Assembly (NCBI RefSeq): GCF_002368095.1
Contig: NZ_AP018227.1
Span: 2,770,598-2,834,597, forward strand
Source: Calothrix parasitica NIES-267
Lineage (GTDB): Bacteria; Cyanobacteriota; Cyanobacteriia; Cyanobacteriales; Nostocaceae
Direction: 5' to 3'
DNA: 64,000 nt
The notes beneath the pieces are model-generated. The model had not been told where the DNA came from. It ran no database searches and saw nothing but the letters and a program-made list of their open reading frames with translations. Position numbers and translations under genes: made by a program. Shown one piece after another: positions 48,024-57,818 of the stretch (its first letter is position 1; the number at the start of each line of letters is the position of its first letter).

Positions 48024-51000
48024 TCAAACATCAGCTTTAATCGGTAACTCAACCAAAAATTCCGTACCTTCTCCTACTTGAGAAGAACATTGAATTTGAC
48101 CGTGATGTTTTTCAACTATAATTTCATAGCAAATAGGTAATCCCAGCCCCGTGCCTTTTCCTACTTCTTTTGTAGTAAAAAATGGGTTAAACATTTTATC
48201 TTTTATTTCTTCTGGTATTCCCGAACCGTTGTCAGCAATTTTAATTATCACTTTATCGTTAACTACTTCGGTGGTAATATCGATATTCAAATCTACTTTA
48301 TCAGATAATTCTTTTGACACGGCAAATTTTTGTTCTAATGCATCAATACTATTGCTCAAAATATTCATAAATACTTGATTTAGTTGAGCGGGCAAGCATT
48401 CGACTAATGGTAATTCATGATATTTCTTGATAACATTAATTCCTGGATATTCGCCATTGGGTTTTAATCGATTACCCAGGATAAGCAAAGTACTGTCTAA
48501 TCCTTCGTGAATATTTACAGGTTTTGAATCGGCTTCGTCTTTACGAGAAAAATTACGCAGCGACAGCACTATTTCGCTAATACGTTCTGCTCCTATTCTC
48601 ATTGATTCGAGTGTTTTTGGTAAATCGGAAATAATAAATTCTAAATCTATGTTTTCAATTTGTTCTTGAATATCTGCTGGTAAATTAGAACTATTTTTAT
48701 GATAAATATTTGCTATTTTTAGCAAATCCTCAACGTATTCATTTACGTAAGTTAGATTCCCAAAAATAAAGCTAACAGGATTATTTATTTCATGGGCAAC
48801 TCCAGCTATTAGTTGTCCCAAACCTGCCATTTTTTCACCTTGAATCAATTGAGCTTGAGTTTGCTTCAATTCTTTTAATGCTTTAGCAAGTTTCGTGGCT
48901 TGAGTTTTAGTTTTTTCGAGTAATTCTGCTTGCTGAATTGCAATTCCTAATTGCGTACCGACTTGTGCAAGTAGGTTGACTTCTTCATCTTTCCAGTAGC
49001 GGGGTTGTGAGTTTTGATAAGCAACTAAGAGTCCCCATAATTTCTCACCTTGGGAAATCGGAACAAAGGTTTCGTTACGGGGTAAATTATCGTCATCGTC
49101 ATCATCAGATATTGTGGGTTGAATAATTGGTTTTGTATTAATAACGGGTTTCCAATCGTCTTTAAATGAATCTGCGACAAATTTACCTCTCCAATCGGAA
49201 TTAAACCGATAGATTGCAACTCTTTCGACTTCTAATAATTCTCGTACCGCTTGAGTAGTAGTTTTAAAAATTGTTTTAATATCGAGTGATTGACGAATTT
49301 TATCAACCGTTGCAGACAGAAGCTTTTGTCTTTCCATCGCTTTTTCTCTTTCGGTGGCTTCTGCTAGCTGTACTGCTTGCGTCTTAACTTGTTTTAAATA
49401 CGAATCCTGTTTTAAAGCAATACTAAGCTGTTCGGCTATTTGGCTGATAAATTCAACTTCTGAGGATTGCCAATTACGAGGATTGCTACATTGATGTACA
49501 CAAAGCAATCCCCATAATTCATCTTCTTTTAATAAGGGAGCAACGATATTAGCCCGAACCTGGAATTGTTCTAGAATTTTTAGATAACAATGTTTAAATT
49601 CCTCTTGATGAATATCAGAAATTGCATTGACTCTACCTTGTTGATAAAGCGGAGCAAATTTTTCACTAAAGCAGTGGTCGTAAACCTTGTTTGCAACGGC
49701 TGAAGTCCAACCATCAGCTACATCTTCGTAAATAAATTCTCCTTCCCATTCAGTTTTTGTATCAAAACGAAAAATACCGACTCTATCGACTTTAAGCAGC
49801 TGACGTACCTGAGTAACAGTAGTTGTGAAAATAGTTTCTAAATCTAATGATTCGCGAATTCGGGTAATGATACCAGTTAATGCTTTTTGCTGTTCTGCTT
49901 GATATTGAGCTTCTAATAAAGTTTGATTGTGCTGTAGAGCAACTCCTAAATTATCAGCAATTTGACGGGTAAATTCAATTTCTTCTTGCTCCCAATTGCG
50001 AGGACTTCCACATTGATGAACGCATAATAAACCCCACAAATCATCTCCTCTAAGTAAAGGAACAACTAAATTAGCCCGAACTTGGAATTGACTCAATATT
50101 TGCTGATGACAATCACTCAAATCTTCTGCGTAAATATCGGCAACTGCTTGTACCCTACCTTTTTGATAGTGAACCGCAAATTTTTCTCCAAAAGTATGGT
50201 CGTAAACTTTAGCTGAAACAACAGAATTCCATTCAGCAGCAACACTTTCCCAAACAAATTCTCCTTCCCAATTTTGTTGAGGGTCAAACTGAAAAACTGC
50301 TACCCTGTCAGCTTTTAGCATCTGCTGAACTTCAGTAACAGTTGTTTGAAAGATAGTATCTAAATTCAAAGACTCCCGAATCCGAGCAATTACCCCAGTT
50401 AATGTTTTTTGTTGCTTAGCTTGATTTCTAGCTTTTAATAATAATTCTTGTTGCTTTAATGCTATACCCATTTGCGCTCCACTCTGGGTAATTATTTCCA
50501 CTTCATCTTCAAGCCAAATTCGAGGTGAAGAGTTTTGATAAGCAGCGATTATTCCCCAGAGTTTTTCCCCCTGAAAAATCGGAGCAGTTACAAAAGCTTG
50601 TGCTTGAAATTGCTTTAGCAGAGCAACATGACATTCAGCTAATCCAGCTTCATCAATATTATTAACGGTAAATGTTTTATTGCGAACATAACGTCCACCT
50701 TGAGTTTCTTGTAAATGAGTATCATTAACTGTAGGTTGAACATCAACTAGAGGAGTCCATCCCGGTGCAAAAGATTCAGCAACAAAATCACCGCTCCAAT
50801 CTGGATTAAAACGAAAAATAGCAACACGTTCGGCTTGAATTAACTCTCGCAGTTCTTGAGTTGTTGTTTGAAATATAGTTTCAATATCTAATGTTCTACG
50901 AATTTTACTAACAATTTGAGTAATTACTTTGTCACGTTGAGTTGCTTGAGCTAATTTTCCAGCTTGTAACTCTAACTTTTTAAAATATTCGGCTTGTTGA

Positions 51001-51530
51001 ATAGCAACGGTAAAATGTTCGGCAATTAACCGTACAAATTCAATTTCTGATTCCTTCCAATTCCGAGTATCGCTGCATTGATGCACGCAAAGCAAACCCC
51101 ACAAAACATTTTTTTGTAGTAGTGGAACAATCAGATTTGCACGAACTTGAAATTGAGCCAATATTTGTACGTGACAATCACTCAATCCCGCTGCATAAAT
51201 ATCAGCAACTGCTTGTACTCTACCTTCTTGGTAGTGAATAGCAAACTGTTCCCCAAAACAATGGTCGTGGACTTTTTTTTCAACTACCGAATCCCAACCA
51301 GATGCAACATCTTCTGAAACAAACTCTCCTTCCCAATCATTTTCAATATCAAACTTAAATACAGCTACTCTATCAGCTTTAAGTAATTGACGGACCTCGG
51401 TTGCAGTAGCCTGGAAAATAGTTTGTAAATCTAAAGATTGCCGAATCTGCTTAATCACACTTGCAAGTGCTTTTTGCTGTTCTAATTGCTCTTGAATCTG
51501 AGCATTTAAAATATTTGTGTCAGATATCAT
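48024..51530 (-). CDS. Five-GAF cyanobacteriochrome-type sensor histidine kinase
   Basis: 1168 residues. Five GAF domains (about 20-180, 200-360, 375-540, 550-710, 740-870) precede HisKA (H913, GVAHEINNP) and HATPase_c. GAF1 carries the bilin Cys in CH (C119-H120) and a second Cys in a DXCF motif (D89-F92). GAF2 has the red/green-type [13 protein letters not shown] block and C300-H301 with no DXCF. GAF3 keeps C474-H475, but DXCF has become DHTF. GAF4 has DHCF (618-621) and C648 followed by Tyr. GAF5 lacks the segment holding the bilin Cys. This predicts a multi-colour photoreceptor kinase. No receiver domain or partner regulator lies adjacent. No membrane span, so soluble. Confidence 0.9.
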   Translation of the reverse strand: MISDTNILNAQIQEQLEQQKALASVIKQIRQSLDLQTIFQATATEVRQLLKADRVAVFKFDIENDWEGEFVSEDVASGWDSVVEKKVHDHCFGEQFAIHYQEGRVQAVADIYAAGLSDCHVQILAQFQVRANLIVPLLQKNVLWGLLCVHQCSDTRNWKESEIEFVRLIAEHFTVAIQQAEYFKKLELQAGKLAQATQRDKVITQIVSKIRRTLDIETIFQTTTQELRELIQAERVAIFRFNPDWSGDFVAESFAPGWTPLVDVQPTVNDTHLQETQGGRYVRNKTFTVNNIDEAGLAECHVALLKQFQAQAFVTAPIFQGEKLWGIIAAYQNSSPRIWLEDEVEIITQSGAQMGIALKQQELLLKARNQAKQQKTLTGVIARIRESLNLDTIFQTTVTEVQQMLKADRVAVFQFDPQQNWEGEFVWESVAAEWNSVVSAKVYDHTFGEKFAVHYQKGRVQAVADIYAEDLSDCHQQILSQFQVRANLVVPLLRGDDLWGLLCVHQCGSPRNWEQEEIEFTRQIADNLGVALQHNQTLLEAQYQAEQQKALTGIITRIRESLDLETIFTTTVTQVRQLLKVDRVGIFRFDTKTEWEGEFIYEDVADGWTSAVANKVYDHCFSEKFAPLYQQGRVNAISDIHQEEFKHCYLKILEQFQVRANIVAPLLKEDELWGLLCVHQCSNPRNWQSSEVEFISQIAEQLSIALKQDSYLKQVKTQAVQLAEATEREKAMERQKLLSATVDKIRQSLDIKTIFKTTTQAVRELLEVERVAIYRFNSDWRGKFVADSFKDDWKPVINTKPIIQPTISDDDDDDNLPRNETFVPISQGEKLWGLLVAYQNSQPRYWKDEEVNLLAQVGTQLGIAIQQAELLEKTKTQATKLAKALKELKQTQAQLIQGEKMAGLGQLIAGVAHEINNPVSFIFGNLTYVNEYVEDLLKIANIYHKNSSNLPADIQEQIENIDLEFIISDLPKTLESMRIGAERISEIVLSLRNFSRKDEADSKPVNIHEGLDSTLLILGNRLKPNGEYPGINVIKKYHELPLVECLPAQLNQVFMNILSNSIDALEQKFAVSKELSDKVDLNIDITTEVVNDKVIIKIADNGSGIPEEIKDKMFNPFFTTKEVGKGTGLGLPICYEIIVEKHHGQIQCSSQVGEGTEFLVELPIKADV

Positions 51531-51922
51531 AGTTTGTAAGATTAAGAAATTTACATATACTAATATATTTACTGGTAGCTAAACTACGTAAATTACAATG
51601 TTATACACAATGTTATAAATATAACATATCTATTTATAATAATCAGTATAATATGAATATTTTTAGTGCCAAAATACTCATTTTTTGTTTAAAATCCTTA
51701 CATATAAATATTTTTTAGTCAAAAACGGTTGATTGTTTTATGCTTGATTATTTCAAATCTAAAAGTACTTAAAAATACATTTATTATAATTTTAGAAAAA
51801 AATACTTAATAATTTTATCGCCATATCAGCAATCTGCTTTTCATACTATGTCTCAAATAACTGCCATTTGTGTAACTTTTGTTCATGTTCTACGATTACA
51901 TAAGTAAAGTACGCACAACAAA
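51531..51922. promoter_or_regulatory. Divergent intergenic region with ACAATGTTATA repeats
   Basis: 392 bp, AT-rich, between the photoreceptor kinase and the S9 peptidase. ACAATGTTATA occurs at 51595 and again at 51607 (12 bp apart), followed by the inverted TATAACAT at 51620. They are 65-97 bp upstream of the kinase start and form a plausible operator. Nothing else recognised. Confidence 0.45.
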
Positions 51923-54286
51923 ATGAGCAACTCCTCCACAAAATCAATTTGGCAAACACCACCACAACCCATCAACCAAATTCTCGAAGCAGCACCTCCA
52001 CCACAAATCCGTATTTCCCCTAACAGACAGTGGATAGTGGAGTTAGAACAGTCGCAGTTAGTTCCCATCGCTTTACTTTCAGAAGAAGAAGTAGCTGTAG
52101 CAGGTTTTCGCTTGAACCCCCAAACCAATGGTCCCGCTCGTCACAATACTTACTACAGTATGAAGATTAAAGCGGTAGATTCTCCCGAAATCGTGAAAGC
52201 CATTCAACTACCGGAAAATCCTCGCATCGGTTACGTAAAATGGTCTGATGATAGTCAAAAGCTAGCATTTACCCTGACCCAAGAAACAGGTTTAGAACTT
52301 TGGGTTTTAAACATTGCGGATCTGACTATCAAGCAATTAACCGAATCAGTGCTTAATGCTGCTTATGGAACTCCCTATCGATGGCTTGATAATGAAACTT
52401 TAATTTGTAAATTTGTTTTTCAAACTCGCGGTGAAGCACCAACAAAATCAAATGTTCCACCAGGTCCCTTGATTCAAGAAAATTTAGGTAGCAAAAAACC
52501 GACTCGAACCTATACAAATTTGTTAAAAAATACTCACGACGAGACATTATTTGAATATTATTTAACTTCAACTTTAGAAAAAATTACTCTCCAAGGAAAC
52601 CGCACTCAATTAATTTCAGCTTCCTTAATTAGCGAAGCAATACCTTCTCCCGATAGCAATTTTATTTTAATTTCTAGTATACATAAACCATTTTCTTACC
52701 AAGTTCCCGCAGCACGTTTCCCTAAAACAATATACGTAATTGATAATAGCGGAAACCAAATTTATCAAGTTGCAAATTTACCCCTTGACGAAGAACGTTC
52801 TATTAAATTTGATGCAGTACGTAAAGGTAGAAGACGCACATCGTGGCGCAGCGATGAAAAAGCTACATTAACTTGGGTAGAAGCACTAGACGGGGGAGAC
52901 CCAAACACAGAAGTTGCTTACCGGGATGCTCTATTTATCTTAGAAGCACCTTTCATCGCAACACCAACCCAACTCTGGAAATGTGAATATCGCTTTAATT
53001 CTATAATTTGGGGTAAAGCCGATACCGCTATCGTTTACGAAAAATGGTACGATACTCGACGCTACAGAACTTGGCGAATTTACCCAAATAATCCCCAAAA
53101 ACCAGCAAAATTACTATTTGACCGCAGCTTTGAAGATAAATATAACGCTCCAGGGGCACCAATCACAAAATTTGGGGACTATGGATATCAAGTTCTACGT
53201 TTTACAGCAGACGGTCAAAGTGTATACCTAAGCGGACGTGGTGCATCTCCTAAAGGTGTATACCCATTTTTAGATAGTTTGAATTTAGAAACTCAGGAAA
53301 ATCAACGTTTGTGGCAATGTTCGGACCCTTACTACGAGGAAATATTCGCCGTACTTGACGAACAAGCGGAAAACTTAATTACTATCCGTCAATCTAAAAC
53401 CGAAGCACCCAACATAATCCAGTTTTCTCGGAATAATAACGATAAAAAAATACTTACAAATTATCAAGACCCCGCACCACAATTGGCTGGAGTTCATAAA
53501 GAATTAGTACAATATCAGCGAGCTGATGGAGTACAGCTATCAGCTAAATTATATTTACCCCCAAACTATGATATTGAGCGAGATGGTCCTTTACCAACGA
53601 TATTGTGGGTGTATCCCGAAGAATTTAAAGATAAAGAATTTGCAGGACAAATAACTACACCTGAAAATACCTTCAGTCGTCCTACCCGCGCTTCTGTATT
53701 GTTTTTGTTAACCCAAGGATATGCAGTACTTTCCGGTGCAACTTTACCAATAATTGGTGAAGGAGACAGCGAACCCAACGATACTTATGTAGAACAATTA
53801 GTTGCTGGAGCGCAAGCCGCAATTGATTATATAGTTGACCGAGGAATTGCAGACCGCAAGCATGTAGGTATCGGCGGACACTCTTACGGAGCATTTACAA
53901 CCGCAAATTTATTAGCTCATACAGATTTATTTTGTATGGGAATAGCTAGAAGTGGAGCTTACAACCGCACCCTTACACCATTTGGTTTTCAAGGAGAACA
54001 GCGTAACTTTTGGGAAGCACAAGAAACTTACATAAACATGTCACCCTTTACCCATGCATCCAAAATCAAAGCCCCACTATTATTAATTCACGGTGAAAAC
54101 GATAGTAATGCAGGAACATATCCCCTGCAAACCAAACGTTTATACCAAGCACTAAAAGGATTGGGGGCAACCGTGCGATGGGTAGAATTACCAACAGAAG
54201 CCCACGGTTATCGTTCCTCCGAAGCAGTGGGACACGTACTTTGGGAAATGGTTAATTGGTGCGATAAATATTTGAAAAATAATTAA
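51923..54286 (+). CDS. S9-family (prolyl-oligopeptidase) peptidase
   Basis: 787 residues. N-terminal beta-propeller (about 40-540), then an alpha/beta-hydrolase with catalytic Ser654 in GGHSYGAF, Asp727 (GENDSN) and His761 (EAHGYR). The family cleaves after Pro or acidic residues; the chloroplast glutamyl endopeptidase is a related group, so a protein or peptide quality-control role in the cytoplasm is a fair guess (inference). No signal peptide. Its gene is divergent from the photoreceptor kinase. Not truncated. Confidence 0.92.
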   Translation: MSNSSTKSIWQTPPQPINQILEAAPPPQIRISPNRQWIVELEQSQLVPIALLSEEEVAVAGFRLNPQTNGPARHNTYYSMKIKAVDSPEIVKAIQLPENPRIGYVKWSDDSQKLAFTLTQETGLELWVLNIADLTIKQLTESVLNAAYGTPYRWLDNETLICKFVFQTRGEAPTKSNVPPGPLIQENLGSKKPTRTYTNLLKNTHDETLFEYYLTSTLEKITLQGNRTQLISASLISEAIPSPDSNFILISSIHKPFSYQVPAARFPKTIYVIDNSGNQIYQVANLPLDEERSIKFDAVRKGRRRTSWRSDEKATLTWVEALDGGDPNTEVAYRDALFILEAPFIATPTQLWKCEYRFNSIIWGKADTAIVYEKWYDTRRYRTWRIYPNNPQKPAKLLFDRSFEDKYNAPGAPITKFGDYGYQVLRFTADGQSVYLSGRGASPKGVYPFLDSLNLETQENQRLWQCSDPYYEEIFAVLDEQAENLITIRQSKTEAPNIIQFSRNNNDKKILTNYQDPAPQLAGVHKELVQYQRADGVQLSAKLYLPPNYDIERDGPLPTILWVYPEEFKDKEFAGQITTPENTFSRPTRASVLFLLTQGYAVLSGATLPIIGEGDSEPNDTYVEQLVAGAQAAIDYIVDRGIADRKHVGIGGHSYGAFTTANLLAHTDLFCMGIARSGAYNRTLTPFGFQGEQRNFWEAQETYINMSPFTHASKIKAPLLLIHGENDSNAGTYPLQTKRLYQALKGLGATVRWVELPTEAHGYRSSEAVGHVLWEMVNWCDKYLKNN

Positions 54287-54364
54287 AAAATATATACCAA
54301 TTTAAAACAATATTTGGACAGTTAGATTTTGGATATATCCAAAATCTAAAATTCTAATAGAATT

Positions 54365-54622
54365 TTAAGTTCCGTTAACAGTTTCTGCTACCAAGCTAGG
54401 TTCTTGTTGCTTATGTTTCTCTTTCAATTCCAGTAAAGCTTCCGGTTTAAATGTAATTGTTCCAGAGCTTGAATGGCGATAACGCTCTCCAACGAATACC
54501 GATAGCGTGATGTTGGTTAGATCGGGATTAGAGACGTACTTCACCGTGCAAAGCTGCATTCTATTATTGAAGTAAGCAATAATGCGATCGCCAGGTCGAA
54601 TATCTAGCGCTTGAATTTTCAT
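54365..54622 (-). CDS. Small conserved-type protein with C-terminal acidic/basic helix
   Basis: 85 residues, beginning MKIQALDIRPGDRIIAYFN. A predicted small beta barrel (many short strands around RIIAYFNNRMQLCTVKYV) followed by a helical tail. No recognised family and no signal peptide. It is the first of several minus-strand small genes leading into the OCP island. Ribosome-binding site weak. Confidence 0.65.
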   Translation of the reverse strand: MKIQALDIRPGDRIIAYFNNRMQLCTVKYVSNPDLTNITLSVFVGERYRHSSSGTITFKPEALLELKEKHKQQEPSLVAETVNGT

Positions 54623-54663
54623 ACATACTATGGTAACACTTTTACGGATAGAAACAGAAATTA

Positions 54664-54885
54664 TTATTCTGGGTCTAATCCTTCGTCTGGATCTAAAAGC
54701 TCTTCAACTTCATTTGTTGGCTTATCCTCGTGGTACTTATCGGATTCATGGGATTTGAATCGACCACTACTTTCTATCCATTTGAGAACAGATTCACTTT
54801 CCCTTGGAGCGATAATCAATGCTGGTTCGTTTATTGGTGCTTGATGAAGCGCAGGGTGGTTTTTATATTTCTTATGTATTTTCAT
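54664..54885 (-). CDS. DUF3134-family small acidic protein
   Basis: 73 residues, starting MKIHKKYKNHPALHQAPIN and with the internal ESVLKWIESSGR motif and an acidic tail (EELLDPDEGLDPE). This is the pattern of the cyanobacterial DUF3134 family (about 70 residues), function unknown. Its start overlaps the 43-residue gene upstream by 14 bp, so they are probably cotranscribed and translationally coupled. Confidence 0.7.
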   Translation of the reverse strand: MKIHKKYKNHPALHQAPINEPALIIAPRESESVLKWIESSGRFKSHESDKYHEDKPTNEVEELLDPDEGLDPE

Positions 54886-55003
54886 TTTTGTTTATTCCCA
54901 AGCCTAGTCCGTCAAATCTATTGGGGTCTTTCTTCTGCTTCTTTGTGCCATCGGATTGTTTTTTTGGTTTTTTAGATTCTCTGTTGCCTTTTTTCTTTGC
55001 CAT
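54872..55003 (-). CDS. Very small basic protein (43 residues)
   Basis: A 43-codon frame from the ATG at 55003: MAKKKGNRESKKPKKQSD and then a Lys-rich tail with RFDGLGLG. TAGGA lies 7 bp upstream. It overlaps the DUF3134 start by 14 bp. Its composition is strikingly basic (about a third Lys). It may bind RNA or nucleic acid, but this is only suggested by charge. Below usual ORF cut-offs, so easily missed. Confidence 0.6.
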   Translation of the reverse strand: MAKKKGNRESKKPKKQSDGTKKQKKDPNRFDGLGLGINKNENT

Positions 55004-55131
55004 AACGATTCCTAAATTGAATATTGAAATATCAGCGATAGCCCACAGTTAGAACAATAAAGTGTTTGATTGAGCTAGTAGGCATAGCAAGATTGTCAAT
55101 TCTCACTTGCCGGGAGCTTAAAAACCTATGC

Positions 55132-56103
55132 CTAATTTACCTTTTGACGAACTAGGTTGAGTAGTTCTTTTGATGATGCGAGTAGATCAACCGCTACAAA
55201 GAAAATTTGGTCTTGAGGATCGAGCAAAAAGCGCCAGGATATGTTCATACCGACACTAGAACCAAACCAAGGAGTTTGTACTTTACCTGTAACTTTAATA
55301 GAGGTATACCCATCTTCTATTGACTCAATAGTGCCTGCTTCTGGCATCAATTTAAGTCCCTCGCATTCTTCGAGCATATAGTTAAGAACGGCTTCGCGAC
55401 CAATAATTGGTTTTTGAAAAGGCGGTTGCAAAGCACCATTAGAAGCGAATAAGTTAACAGCAGTTTCAAAGTCGTTAACATTCATATTGTTGATATAACT
55501 CACCACTGCGGTATTAGTTATGCCTTCGATTTTAGTTTTGATTGGGTCTGCTATCTTTGTAGGGACAGCTATAGGTTTTCTACCTTTTTGGCTGTTATCA
55601 GAAGAATTGGAATCAAATCCCATATTGACGACAATATTACGCAGTATGGTAATTTGCTGTCCTGGATTGGCATTCTCAATTGCCTGAAGCACGGTATTAG
55701 CCTCAGAAGAAAGCTTGTAACCCTGGGGAATTGGCGCAACAAGTCCCTGTTCCATCCATTCTGCCAACTGATTCCAGAAGCCCAACTTTAGATTAGTAGT
55801 GAAAGAGCCATAAGAACGGCAGATGGAAGTGTCAGTGTGATTTGCTAAATCGCACATGGCTTGTGTTTGCTCTGTAGGAGACATCTGCTTAATCTGACCA
55901 AGCAGTTTTTGAGCAAAGACCATACTGGTTGCACCAGGAGCAGCAATCGTAATTGTTTTACCCATTTCTGTATAGGCAAACCAGATTAGTGCCAGTTGAT
56001 TTTCAGCATTTAGTCGATTGAATAGCTCAATTGTACTTGGAACAACATTTGCAACTTGAGTATCTGAAAAAATCGACTGAGCAGACTTGATAGTCATAGA
56101 CAT
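55132..56103 (-). CDS. ocp: Orange carotenoid protein (photoprotective quencher)
   Basis: 323 residues. Binds a keto-carotenoid and quenches phycobilisome excitation under strong light. Helical N-terminal domain (1-165) with Y44, W110 and R155 in the expected places (LRNIVVNMGFD); NTF2-like C-terminal domain (about 195-318) with Y203 and W290, equivalent to the Tyr201/Trp288 that hydrogen-bond the carotenoid keto group. The two-residue shift comes from a longer, unusual linker (NSSDNSQKGRK). Sequence divergence from OCP1 and lack of an adjacent FRP gene suggest an OCP2/OCPx-type paralogue (inference). AGGAG precedes the ATG. It is the last gene of a minus-strand photosystem island. Confidence 0.92.
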   Translation of the reverse strand: MSMTIKSAQSIFSDTQVANVVPSTIELFNRLNAENQLALIWFAYTEMGKTITIAAPGATSMVFAQKLLGQIKQMSPTEQTQAMCDLANHTDTSICRSYGSFTTNLKLGFWNQLAEWMEQGLVAPIPQGYKLSSEANTVLQAIENANPGQQITILRNIVVNMGFDSNSSDNSQKGRKPIAVPTKIADPIKTKIEGITNTAVVSYINNMNVNDFETAVNLFASNGALQPPFQKPIIGREAVLNYMLEECEGLKLMPEAGTIESIEDGYTSIKVTGKVQTPWFGSSVGMNISWRFLLDPQDQIFFVAVDLLASSKELLNLVRQKVN

Positions 56104-56224
56104 AATATAGAGACTCCTACATTGGACTAAAAGTGCATAATCATCACCCAGAAATAAGCGAAAAAATCTGTTTACGAAGTGATGTTTGTAATCAAGCTGA
56201 AAATTCTTTATCTTAGTTGAATAC

Positions 56225-56611
56225 TTAGACTTGTTTTACAGGCATAGACCACCAACCTTCAATTGGATATTTAGCCTTTCCCCAAGCAGCTAGACCACCG
56301 ATTAGTTCAGAAACGTTTTGATAACCAGCTTGGCGCAGTTTGCTTGCTGCTACAGCAGTTTGCTCATCAGTTTCTGCATAAACATAAATATCGCGGCTAG
56401 ATTCGAGACTAGCAAGAGTAAGAGCGGCAGGCTCGTCCCGAGGCATCGGAATAGAACCTCTGATATGACTAATATTGAAAAATTTTCTAAGTCTTACATC
56501 AATGATAGTTAAGGCTGGTTCACCCCAATCAAGACGTTTTTTCAAGTCTCCAACACTGGACTTACTCTGAATTGCTGGGGGAATAGGAATAAAGTTAGAA
56601 AATATAGACAT
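56225..56611 (-). CDS. Rhodanese-like protein lacking the catalytic Cys
   Basis: 128 residues. Rhodanese fold: LTIIDVRLRKFFNISHIRGSIP and LIGGLAAWGKAKYPIEGW. At the active-site loop, where YCRSG-type residues are expected, the sequence is YAETDEQT (about 78-85), so no nucleophilic Cys: sulfur transfer is unlikely and a binding or regulatory role is more likely. AAGGAAA lies upstream of the ATG. It lies between OCP and NblA. Confidence 0.85.
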   Translation of the reverse strand: MSIFSNFIPIPPAIQSKSSVGDLKKRLDWGEPALTIIDVRLRKFFNISHIRGSIPMPRDEPAALTLASLESSRDIYVYAETDEQTAVAASKLRQAGYQNVSELIGGLAAWGKAKYPIEGWWSMPVKQV

Positions 56612-56724
56612 TATTGTTTCCTTTTTGTGCGTGCTGACTTATTCATCAAATAAGCGCTTTTTATTGATACAGACAATTTTTAGTGTTTCTTAAAGGGAGC
56701 GAGCAAACCCTTTTTTGGCTTTAT

Positions 56725-56919
56725 TTAGCTTTCTTTGCCTGAATCTAAATTCCATTCGTGCATCAAAAGTTCTCGGTACGTTATTTCCTGAACCATCATG
56801 TGGTTATGCAAGACGATTAGGAACTTTTGAGCTTGTTCGCGAGACATACGCTGTACTTGCGAAGTAAAGCTTTTGACTTGAAATTCTTGCTCTAAAGATA
56901 ATTCTATTGGTTGATTCAT
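56725..56919 (-). CDS. nblA: Phycobilisome degradation protein NblA
   Basis: 64 residues from the ATG at 56919 (the frame begins one TTG codon earlier). The sequence MNQPIELSLEQEFQVKSFTS and the MSREQAQKFLIVL and ITYRELLMHEW motifs are characteristic of NblA. It is a small helical-hairpin adaptor that directs phycobilisomes to Clp protease under starvation. It lies in the same strand and neighbourhood as OCP and a divergent ApcA, so this locus handles phycobilisome quenching and dismantling. Confidence 0.93.
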   Translation of the reverse strand: MNQPIELSLEQEFQVKSFTSQVQRMSREQAQKFLIVLHNHMMVQEITYRELLMHEWNLDSGKES

Positions 56920-57029
56920 CAAATTTCTGGTGTGCGAATAATAAGGAGCTTTGACCTGGAAAGAAAACTAAATTATCAACCCTACTAGCTAGGTATTTTT
57001 GACTTTGGAATACCTAGCTTTAGTTACGT

Positions 57030-57347
57030 CTAGCTGGCTGCAAATGCAATTAGTAATGTGGTGGTAACAAGTAGCATAGCTCCTGCTCCCAAGAAGATAT
57101 AATGTTTTTGCTGTTTTGGTGATGGATAGTCTGTTAAAGATATATCGGCTTCGGTTGCGTAGTTATCGATGATTCCCTCATCATCAACGATGTAACCTGT
57201 CTCAAGAGGTGTATTAGGTAATCGATTGTTATCAAAGCTTTTATTTGCCTGTATCTCAGCAGGGATTAGCTCACTTCCATCACTAATACGATGCGCTACT
57301 ACCTTATCTTTAAGGGTGATGGTACTGGATATATTTTGTTTGCTCAT
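57030..57347 (-). CDS. Single-span membrane protein, cyanobacterial conserved type
   Basis: 105 residues. A soluble N-terminal part with HRISDGSEL and NNRLPNTPLETGYIVDDEGI, then one C-terminal membrane span (about 83-104, GAGAMLLVTTTLLIAFAAS). The soluble region resembles cyanobacterial conserved proteins of unknown function. It is a tail-anchored thylakoid or plasma-membrane candidate. No ribosome-binding site of note. Located between NblA and the PII-like protein. Confidence 0.7.
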   Translation of the reverse strand: MSKQNISSTITLKDKVVAHRISDGSELIPAEIQANKSFDNNRLPNTPLETGYIVDDEGIIDNYATEADISLTDYPSPKQQKHYIFLGAGAMLLVTTTLLIAFAAS

Positions 57348-57432
57348 ATTAAGAGCATAACATTTTTTTAAGATATGTTGCTCAAGGTCAAATTATTTGG
57401 TAAATTTAAAATATTTTTCAAAATTACAGTAT

Positions 57433-57732
57433 TTAATCAAATAAACCTTCTACTTTTTGTCGAAAGGCTATTAATGCGTAAGATGCCCGAAACTGTTTGA
57501 GTTTTTCAACTAGTTTGTCATATATGGCTGGTGTAACGATAGTTTTGACTTCAATATTAGAGTTGTAACCAGCCATATCTCCCATAGGTTTTCCGTGACT
57601 ACCCGCACCCTGCACTGGAATAATCGTATACCCACGGACAGTTAATGCTTGTAATAACTTTATCAAGCGCTCTTGCAAAACTGCTTCACAGATGATGGTG
57701 ACAACCATACCCTGACTGGAAGAAGAAGACAT
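57433..57732 (-). CDS. PII-like small signalling protein
   Basis: 99 residues with a ferredoxin-like fold: beta strand VVTIICEAVL, helix ERLIKLLQAL, strand GYTIIPVQGAGSHG, a T-loop-like stretch GKPMGDMAGYN, strand VKTIVTPAI, helix DKLVEKLKQF and end strand SYALIAF. It resembles the PII/PII-like superfamily (similar in size to SbtB), lacks the exact PII Tyr51 pattern, and its ligand is unknown. The neighbouring photosynthesis genes suggest a link to carbon or nitrogen status. GGAA precedes the start. Confidence 0.75.
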   Translation of the reverse strand: MSSSSSQGMVVTIICEAVLQERLIKLLQALTVRGYTIIPVQGAGSHGKPMGDMAGYNSNIEVKTIVTPAIYDKLVEKLKQFRASYALIAFRQKVEGLFD

Positions 57733-57818
57733 AATAATTCCAAAAAAGATTAAAGATTGTGGTGCGGGCAGGATGCCCGCTTCTCAGATGCAAATGTTGA
57801 GACTTAACAGATTACTGT

